A stretch of DNA of 64,000 nucleotides, from positions 1,302,001-1,366,000 of the forward strand of contig NZ_CP022347.1 in assembly GCF_002238335.1 (NCBI RefSeq), read 5' to 3'. Of this stretch, positions 58,292-64,000 are shown in pieces; position 1 is the first letter of the stretch; each line of letters opens with the position of its first letter. The notes below the pieces were generated by a model that worked only from the letters and a program-made list of their open reading frames with translations, ran no database searches and was not told the DNA's origin. Position numbers and translations under genes: made by a program. Source of the stretch: Campylobacter avium LMG 24591. GTDB lineage: Bacteria; Campylobacterota; Campylobacteria; Campylobacterales; Campylobacteraceae.

Positions 58292-59923
58292 TTAAAAAAA
58301 GAATTTTAAAGCATTTATTATAAGCATACTAGCTGCTGTGCCAAAAAGCACACATAAGCTAAGTCTTCTTGGGTAAAAATAAGGATCTAGCATTTTTCTA
58401 GCAGTCCTATAGCCTGAGAGCAAGGCTCCTGTAAAGCCCCCGCCCACAAAAGTAAAGGCAGAGGCAAAGTAAAGGTTTTTCACAGCCTTTGATTTAAAAG
58501 CAGTTCTAGCAAAAAAGCCTTCTAAATTTTGATCCCAGCCATAAGGCACACCCTTTTTAGTCCTTGTGTATCTTTGTATGGTCTTTGGTGTGGCAAGTTC
58601 TGAGTGTATACAATAAGACATAATGGAGGGAAAAAACTCATCCAGTCTTTTTTCAAGTGCCTTTTTTACCCTTTCTTTTTTTGCCTTATATTCATTTTCA
58701 TCAAGATTGTCCCATTCTTCATAGCTACTTATAGTTGTGATAACTCCAAGATACCTATCATCTCTATCGCTTAAGCCGCTGTCTATTTTTGAGTAGTTTA
58801 CGAAGACAAAATTTCTTTTTTCTATATCTAAGGCTAACATATCCTCGCTATTTTGATCAAAGGGCTTGTCAAAATACTCTTTATCCACACAAAAGGTGGA
58901 ATAATCCATACTTTTAAATTTTTGACTTAAATTTGTATCAAAGATCATATAAACAGATAGCAAGGATGTTTTTGCCTCAAAATTCTTTTTAACTTGCAAC
59001 TTAGTATTAGTCTTTAAAAGCTCTTCATAAACTATCCTAGGATCGCAGTTTGCTACTACATTTTTAGCTAAGATCTTTTTTAAGTTCTTATCTTTTAAGT
59101 CCTTATAAAGCACTCCTACAGCCTTATTTTTATCAAGTAAAATTTCTTTTACATCAGCTCTTGTTTTTACATCGCCATTATTTTCTTTGATGATACTTGC
59201 TAGGGCATCTGAAAGACTTTGTGAGCCACCTTTTATATATACTCCTTGATTATAGTAGTTTGTCTGTGCTACTGAGTGATAGTTCCAGTTAAATTTAAAG
59301 CTATCGTAATGATAGTAGGCTAGATTGATATTTAAAATTTTTTTAAGCTTGGGATTTTTTATAAGAGCATTGAGCATAGTGCCAACTTTTCTTTGTCTAA
59401 TCGCACTTAAAACAAGAAAAAAAAGCGTATGAAAGGGTGCGAAGAAAAATTCAAAAAAACTCATATCAAAGGGAAATTTGTAGTTTAGTTTAGCTTGAAA
59501 ATTTATCTTTTTAAAATAGCTTTTTATATCTTTTTCATCCTTAGGAAAATACTCTATCAAGGCTTTTTTTGTATCTTTGTGTGGTATTAAAAAATTCTCA
59601 CTTTCAAGGCTTTTAGAATCTAAAACCTTTATGCTCCAAGCACTAGGCAAGGGCACAAGGGTGATTTTTTCTAAAAGCTCAAGTTTTTTAAAAATGATGT
59701 GTTTCATATCTGTTTTTTCACTGCCAAGATCCATTTCGTGCAGTCCTGCATCTACTAGCATACCCTTTCTTTTAAAGCAAGTAGCACAGCCTCCTACTAG
59801 CTCGTGTTGCTCAAGCACAAGCACCTTTTTCCCAGCCTTAGCTAAAGTAGCACCACAACTTAAGCCCCCAAGTCCAGAGCCTATTATCACAACATCGTAT
59901 TTATTTTCCATACTTAAGTCCAT
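58292..59923 (-). CDS. FAD-dependent oxidoreductase of the CrtI / retinol-saturase type
   Basis: A 543-residue flavoprotein with the dinucleotide-binding motif VVIIGSGLGGLSCGATLAKAGKKVLVLEQ (in part), GGCATCFKRKG, an internal KGGSQSLSDALASII and the C-terminal FAD motif YFASAFTFVGGGFTGALLSG (in part), as in phytoene desaturase and all-trans-retinol 13,14-reductase relatives. A hydrophobic C-terminal helix suggests membrane attachment. Substrate unknown; no carotenoid genes are nearby. Start may be ATG 59923 or 59911; neither has a strong ribosome site. Confidence 0.8.
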   Translation of the reverse strand: MDLSMENKYDVVIIGSGLGGLSCGATLAKAGKKVLVLEQHELVGGCATCFKRKGMLVDAGLHEMDLGSEKTDMKHIIFKKLELLEKITLVPLPSAWSIKVLDSKSLESENFLIPHKDTKKALIEYFPKDEKDIKSYFKKINFQAKLNYKFPFDMSFFEFFFAPFHTLFFLVLSAIRQRKVGTMLNALIKNPKLKKILNINLAYYHYDSFKFNWNYHSVAQTNYYNQGVYIKGGSQSLSDALASIIKENNGDVKTRADVKEILLDKNKAVGVLYKDLKDKNLKKILAKNVVANCDPRIVYEELLKTNTKLQVKKNFEAKTSLLSVYMIFDTNLSQKFKSMDYSTFCVDKEYFDKPFDQNSEDMLALDIEKRNFVFVNYSKIDSGLSDRDDRYLGVITTISSYEEWDNLDENEYKAKKERVKKALEKRLDEFFPSIMSYCIHSELATPKTIQRYTRTKKGVPYGWDQNLEGFFARTAFKSKAVKNLYFASAFTFVGGGFTGALLSGYRTARKMLDPYFYPRRLSLCVLFGTAASMLIINALKFFF

Positions 59924-60023
59924 TTTTCAAAAATAAATTTAAAATAAGATTGATTTTACAAAATTTTCCCTTTTTGCTCAAAAAGAGAAAATTTTAGAAT
60001 AAATCACAAGCTATATCAAGAGC

Positions 60024-60860
60024 TTAATATCTATTTGCTAAAATACCCTGTGCCTTTTTAATGGCAGGTAAATCTATAACATTTCCCTCAAAAGAAAAGT
60101 TATCTCCTTTGTGAATTTCAGCCAGTCTAAGCACCTCTTTAGCCCATTTTATCTGTCTATCTCCTTGGGCAAAGACCGAATTTATTATATCTACTTGGTT
60201 TGGATAGTAAGTTAGTGAGCCTGAAAAACCCATAGAATAAGCTAGTTCCATATTTTCCTTTACTAAGCTTTCATCCCTTGCATTAGGAAAAACTCTATTT
60301 ATAGGAGGCAAGAGCTTATTTACCCTACTTTCTAAGGCTAACTGAGTCCTTACATAGTTTAGTATAAAATCCCTACCTTTTCCATCTCTTAAACCAAGAT
60401 CTAAGCTAAAGTCAAAGGCTCCAAAGGTAAGCTGTCTTACGCAAGGCTGTGCTGCTGTTATGCTTAAATTTTGCACTCCTAATGCACTTTCTATAAGCAA
60501 GAGCAAGGAAACCTCGCCCAAAGAATCAAGCACAGCTAAAATATCTTCTTTTCTTTCAGTTCTAGCAAGCATAAGAGCATTTAAACAATCCAAACCAAGC
60601 TCTTTTATAAAGCTCATATCATCCTTAAAAGAAGGACTTAAGGCATCATTTATCCTAACAAAAAATTTTTTATCAGGATTTTTTGAGCGAAAGTCTAAGA
60701 TATTTTTCCTAGCCTCAGCCTTTCTATCGCTTGGCACAGAATCCTCTATATCAAAGATAACAGCGTCAGCCTCACTTTCAAAGGTCTTTGTAAAATCATC
60801 TTTTTTTATAGCAGATACAAAAAGAAGGCTTTTTGCCCTTGGGTATTCATTTAAAGACAT
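60024..60860 (-). CDS. HpcH/HpaI aldolase / citrate lyase beta (CitE)-like protein
   Basis: A 278-residue TIM-barrel protein: LFVSAIKKDDF, DAVIFDIEDSVP (acidic metal-site strand), FVRIND (active-site Arg), LLIESALGV (Glu) and LTFGAFDFSLDLG. No citrate lyase alpha or gamma genes are near, so it is probably a stand-alone CoA-ester lyase or thioesterase rather than part of citrate lyase. ATG at 60860 has an AAAGGA site; an upstream in-frame ATG at 60890 lacks one. Confidence 0.8.
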   Translation of the reverse strand: MSLNEYPRAKSLLFVSAIKKDDFTKTFESEADAVIFDIEDSVPSDRKAEARKNILDFRSKNPDKKFFVRINDALSPSFKDDMSFIKELGLDCLNALMLARTERKEDILAVLDSLGEVSLLLLIESALGVQNLSITAAQPCVRQLTFGAFDFSLDLGLRDGKGRDFILNYVRTQLALESRVNKLLPPINRVFPNARDESLVKENMELAYSMGFSGSLTYYPNQVDIINSVFAQGDRQIKWAKEVLRLAEIHKGDNFSFEGNVIDLPAIKKAQGILANRY

Positions 60861-60928
60861 TTTATATCCTTTGCAAGTAATAAAATTCACAAACTATAGC
60901 AAAATATACAAAGAAATGCAAACAAATA

Positions 60929-62062
60929 CTAATACCTATAAAACTCCTTATACCTAAGCAAAACCATCATAGAAAAAAATAAAAGCAAGGCAGTAAATAT
61001 ACAAAGAAATTTCCAACCCAAACTAGAATAATAAAGGCTTGGTAGTACAGAACCAAAAGCTCCTCCACTGTAGTAAAATGTTAGATAAAGACCATTTGCT
61101 AGACCTTTTTGAGATGTACTTAAATTTAACAAGGCTGAAAAGATACAGTGGCATATAAACATACCACTACAAAACACAAACATGGCCACAAAATAAAGCT
61201 CATAAGAAGTACTGAGCATACAAAAAACGCCAAGTATAAAGACACATAGTCCAAAAATAGCGGTATTAAACCTCGTTTTAAAAAACTTAATCGTCTGCCC
61301 TATAAACAAAGAGCTAAAAATTCCGGTTAAAAAGCCAAGATACACAAGCCCTATTTGTGTTTGAGTGATATTTGTAAAAATATCTTTAAGATGAAAAGGT
61401 AAAAAAGAAAGCACGGACTGAAAGGAAAAAAACATCACAAAAACACAGACAAAAAGAACCAAAAATTTGGCCTCTTTGAAAAAAGGCACAAAGTCTCTTA
61501 AAGAAATTTGTAAAGAACCCGAGCTAAGGTCTTTAAAAAATAAGAACAAAAAAGCAGACAAAAGCATAAAAATAGCAAAGAAATTTAAGGCAAAATGCCA
61601 AGAAAAAAGGTCGCTTAAATACGAGCCCAAAACCCTACCTAAAAAGCCTCCAAAGGTGGTAGCTCCAACATAAATAGCCACATTTTTTTGGGTATTTTTC
61701 TCATCTATGCGAGTTAAAAGGGTTAAAAGCGCAGTAAGTATGGCAGGAATGCACAAGGATAGTAAAAATCTAAAGCTTAAGAAAAAGTAAAAATTTGAGC
61801 TTAAATTTGCGATGATTTGAAAAATGCCGCAAGCAAATAAAGAAAAAATAAGTATCTTTTTTAAAGAAAATTTCTCCAGCAAATAACCATACAACAAGGG
61901 CGCAACCGCAAGCGGTATCAAAGATATGCTAACCACCCAAGAAATTTCGTGCAAGGACACAGAAAAATAAGTAGCTAAATTTGGAGATATAGGCTGAGGA
62001 GCATATAAAAGTGCTAGGGTTAAAATGGCTGTAAATATTATAAGGCTTTTTAGAAAAAACAT
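60929..62062 (-). CDS. Major facilitator superfamily transporter
   Basis: A 377-residue membrane protein with about 12 spans. The LYGYLLEKFSLKKILIFSL loop and GLVYLGFLTGIFSSLFIG segment are typical of the YnfM/AraJ-like drug or sugar efflux branch. ANGLYLTFYYSGGAFGSVLPSL (in part) near the C-terminus is also characteristic. Substrate unknown. First gene of the minus-strand trio with the CitE-like and CrtI-like genes, which may share a pathway. Confidence 0.85.
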   Translation of the reverse strand: MFFLKSLIIFTAILTLALLYAPQPISPNLATYFSVSLHEISWVVSISLIPLAVAPLLYGYLLEKFSLKKILIFSLFACGIFQIIANLSSNFYFFLSFRFLLSLCIPAILTALLTLLTRIDEKNTQKNVAIYVGATTFGGFLGRVLGSYLSDLFSWHFALNFFAIFMLLSAFLFLFFKDLSSGSLQISLRDFVPFFKEAKFLVLFVCVFVMFFSFQSVLSFLPFHLKDIFTNITQTQIGLVYLGFLTGIFSSLFIGQTIKFFKTRFNTAIFGLCVFILGVFCMLSTSYELYFVAMFVFCSGMFICHCIFSALLNLSTSQKGLANGLYLTFYYSGGAFGSVLPSLYYSSLGWKFLCIFTALLLFFSMMVLLRYKEFYRY

Positions 62063-62275
62063 GACTTATCCAAACAAATTTTAAAAATTATACCCTTTTT
62101 AAATCAAGCTTCTTAAGAATTTGGCTTTGAAAAATATAATTTAAGTAAAAAAGTCTTGATATTACTCACTATAGTTTTTAAACTGTGAAATTTGCGAAAT
62201 TTTTAAATTTCATTTCTAATTTAAGTAGCTTGACAAAATTTTATATAAATTTAATTGTTAATTAAGAAAGAATGT

Positions 62276-62301
62276 TAAAATTTTAAAAAAAGTGTCGATT
62301 T
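62276..62301 (+). promoter_or_regulatory. Sigma-28-like promoter (TAAA-N14-GTCGATTT)
   Basis: TAAA at 62276-62279, 14 bp, then GTCGATTT at 62294-62301, close to the FliA consensus but one base short in spacing. It lies 35 bp upstream of the ATG at 62337, and the gene is a predicted motility protein. Confidence 0.6.
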
Positions 62302-62336
62302 ATGTCTTGACATTAATAAAACAAAAGGAGTCATCG

Positions 62337-62513
62337 ATGGATGTAAGTATGTCAAATGCTTCTTTAATGTCAGCTGTGAGTGTTAGTACCTTAGGCAAGG
62401 CCATTAACGCAGCTCAAGATTCTGCTTTACAGCTTATGGAGTCTATAGACGCTCTAAGCTCTGGCGAGGTTCAAGCTAGCTCGGGCTCTTCTGCACTCGA
62501 CATTTATGCCTAA
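62337..62513 (+). CDS. YjfB-family putative motility protein
   Basis: A 58-residue small protein: MDVSMSNASLMSAVSVSTLG, then KAINAAQDSALQLMESIDAL, matching the short YjfB motility family (start, alternating hydrophobic helix, ALQL). ATG at 62337 has an AAAGGAG ribosome site; a longer in-frame ORF to 62292 has no such site. A sigma-28-like promoter precedes it and a hairpin terminator follows, so it is a monocistronic late flagellar gene. Biochemical role unknown. Confidence 0.75.
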   Translation: MDVSMSNASLMSAVSVSTLGKAINAAQDSALQLMESIDALSSGEVQASSGSSALDIYA

Positions 62514-62517
62514 GTTT

Positions 62518-62543
62518 AGGGGTTTTAAACCCCTATTTTATCT
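62518..62543 (+). terminator. Rho-independent terminator after the yjfB-like gene
   Basis: AGGGGTTT and AAACCCCT form a GC-containing stem, followed by ATTTTATCT. It lies 5 bp after the stop codon. Confidence 0.7.
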
Positions 62544-62603
62544 CATTTGTAACTGCGTGATATTTTTTTATCATTTATAAGCTCTTTTTAGCTTTATTTT
62601 TGA

Positions 62604-62609
62604 TAGAAT
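62604..62609 (+). promoter_or_regulatory. Putative -10 box (TAGAAT) for nhaA
   Basis: TAGAAT in the GATAGAATTA context lies 29 bp upstream of the nhaA ATG. No -35 is recognisable. Confidence 0.35.
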
Positions 62610-62638
62610 TAAAAATAACGAAGTTTTTGGAAAAAATA

Positions 62639-63817
62639 ATGCAATTTATCACAAGATTAGTAAAAAATGAATCCTTTCCAGGTGTTTTATTGATAATATT
62701 TACAGCCCTTGCTCTGCTTTGTCAAAACACCCCATTTTTAAGCGCAATATATGAAAATTTCTTACACCTAGAAATAGGCATAAATGTAAGCGGCGCGAAC
62801 GAACACAGTGCAACAGTGTCAAAAAGCCTAGTTCATTGGATAAATGACGGCCTTATAGCTATTTTTTTCTTTTGCATAGGACTTGAGTTAAAGTATGAAA
62901 TTTTAAGAGGACAATTAAGAGACATAAAATCAGTCTCTTTGCCTATATTTGGCGCGCTTGGCGGTATGATTTTTCCAGCTCTTATCTTTACTTCTATCAA
63001 CTCACACGATAGTTTTGCCATGCAAGGCTGGGCTATACCAACAGCCACTGATATAGCTTTTGCCGTTGGAATTCTAATGCTTATAAAAGGAATTCCAACA
63101 AGCTTAAAGCTTTTTTTACTAAGTCTTGCTATCTTTGATGATTTTGGAGCTATAGTAATCATAGCCCTTTTTTACACAAGCGAATTGTCATTATTTGCTA
63201 TATTGGTTTGCGTGTTGTGCGTAGCTTTGTTGTTCTTGCTAAATTATTATCATGTTTCAAAACTGCCTTTTTACTGCATCATAGGCTTTATACTTTGGGT
63301 GGCCATGCTTGAAAGCGGGGTTCATGCGACATTATCCGGTGTGATAGCAGCTATTTTCATACCAATAGATACGAAAAATAATGAAAGTTTTGCCAAAAAA
63401 ATATATAATGATTTAAATCCTTGGGTGATGTATTTGATACTGCCTCTTTTTGCCTTTGCAAATGCTGGGGTGGACTTAAAGGGTCTAGATCTTTCATACT
63501 TGTTATCATCTGTTAGTCTTGGAATTTTCTTGGGCTTATTTTTAGGAAAACAGCTGGGCGTGTTTTTGTTTTCATTTATCAGTGTAAAGCTTAAGCTAGC
63601 AAGTTTTCCTAAGGACGCTTCGTATGTGCAGTTTTATGGAATTTGCATACTAACAGGCATTGGTTTTACCATGAGTTTATTTATAGACACCCTTGCTTAC
63701 GCTGATAATTTAGGAGCCTATGCACAGGCAGATAAGTTAGCAATACTGCTTGCAAGCTTTAGCTCTGCAATTCTTGCTTATGTCTATTTAAAACTTACAA
63801 GCAAGGAAAAGAATTGA
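62639..63817 (+). CDS. nhaA: Na+/H+ antiporter NhaA (first copy)
   Basis: A 392-residue antiporter with about 12 spans: [30 protein letters not shown] and [17 protein letters not shown], where the TDIAFA Asp and the paired Asp residues form the sodium/proton-binding site, and a late [18 protein letters not shown] at 62639 is chosen because upstream codons lie within the promoter. A second nhaA starts at its stop, as in C. jejuni Cj1655c-Cj1654c. Confidence 0.94.
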   Translation: MQFITRLVKNESFPGVLLIIFTALALLCQNTPFLSAIYENFLHLEIGINVSGANEHSATVSKSLVHWINDGLIAIFFFCIGLELKYEILRGQLRDIKSVSLPIFGALGGMIFPALIFTSINSHDSFAMQGWAIPTATDIAFAVGILMLIKGIPTSLKLFLLSLAIFDDFGAIVIIALFYTSELSLFAILVCVLCVALLFLLNYYHVSKLPFYCIIGFILWVAMLESGVHATLSGVIAAIFIPIDTKNNESFAKKIYNDLNPWVMYLILPLFAFANAGVDLKGLDLSYLLSSVSLGIFLGLFLGKQLGVFLFSFISVKLKLASFPKDASYVQFYGICILTGIGFTMSLFIDTLAYADNLGAYAQADKLAILLASFSSAILAYVYLKLTSKEKN

Positions 63818-64000
63818 ACAAAATTTTAAGCATAATAAAAGATGAGTCTTTTGGAGGTATATTACTTATCATATCTACTATACTAGCACTGATAGTTGCA
63901 AATAATTCCCACAGTGCAGCTTATAGAGAATTCATATACTTGCCTATGGGCTTTCATATAGATAGCTTTATTTTTTCCAAGCCTCTTTTGCTTTGGATAA
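63814..64000 (+). CDS. nhaA: Na+/H+ antiporter NhaA (second copy, 3' end outside window)
   Basis: A TTG start at 63814 overlaps the stop of the first nhaA; AAGGA lies 8-11 nt upstream. The visible 62 residues ([20 protein letters not shown], then a loop and [12 protein letters not shown]) match the N-terminus of the first copy and of NhaA. The gene continues beyond the window. Confidence 0.88.
   Translation, partial: MNKILSIIKDESFGGILLIISTILALIVANNSHSAAYREFIYLPMGFHIDSFIFSKPLLLWI

Overview
The window is AT-rich chromosomal DNA from a Campylobacter-like epsilonproteobacterium. The evidence is the gene order fmt-birA-parA-parB-atpF'FHAGDC-tolQRAB-pal-cpoB-slyD-fabD-pfs, which as I recall it matches C. 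jejuni Cj0098-Cj0119; a 23S rRNA carrying an intervening sequence; homopolymeric G tracts inside surface-sugar genes; sigma-28-type promoters ahead of flagellar-secretion genes; and tandem nhaA genes. I cannot name the species from the sequence alone.

Layout: (1) 1-5545: 3' end of dapE, a restriction-modification gene inserted into the operon, then thiS-thiF-thiG with no thiH following. (2) 5660-15147: a plus-strand nucleotide-sugar and glycosyltransferase cluster (rmlA, rmlB, two FdtA-like ketoisomerases, acetyltransferases, an FdtB-like aminotransferase, four glycosyltransferase-like genes). It should build a dTDP-3-acetamido-3,6-dideoxyhexose and attach it to a surface glycan, probably lipooligosaccharide. 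Four genes carry in-frame poly-G tracts of 9-11 G, all in the ON or readable length here. (3) 15152-17989: ADP-heptose genes hldE-hldD-gmhB on the minus strand, convergent with the cluster. (4) 18100-20703: the cytochrome oxidase copper pump ccoI and ccoS. (5) 20704-38889: a long minus-strand housekeeping run (CorC-like protein, nicotinamidase-like hydrolase, TtcA-like protein, pfs, fabD, slyD, Tol-Pal, ATP synthase F1 plus stalk, ParAB, BirA, Fmt). (6) 38986-42088: TorA/BisA-type molybdoenzyme with its monohaem cytochrome c. (7) 42385-44678: two paralogous proteins of a flagellar-dependent secreted family, each behind a near-perfect sigma-28 promoter.

(8) 45273-51317: a 16S-23S-5S rRNA operon on the minus strand. 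It has an IVS in 23S, and an approximately 1 kb 16S-23S spacer in which I find no tRNA gene but do find a G13 tract. Upstream lies a 10-bp tandem repeat containing TATAAT. (9) 52282-56677: an ABC importer operon with a HAD phosphatase and what looks like the deleted remnant of a phosphodiesterase gene. (10) 56754-58229: a decayed operon of unknown function next to a C15/G15 tract. (11) 58292-62062: an FAD oxidoreductase, a CitE-like lyase and an MFS transporter. (12) 62337-64000: a YjfB-like motility protein behind a third sigma-28-like promoter, then tandem nhaA genes running off the window.

The most notable features are the multi-step phase-variable sugar pathway (rmlA itself is switchable), the unusual rRNA operon spacer and upstream region, and several small gene scars (10993-11091, 55520-55630, 56791-58207) that record recombination and gene loss.
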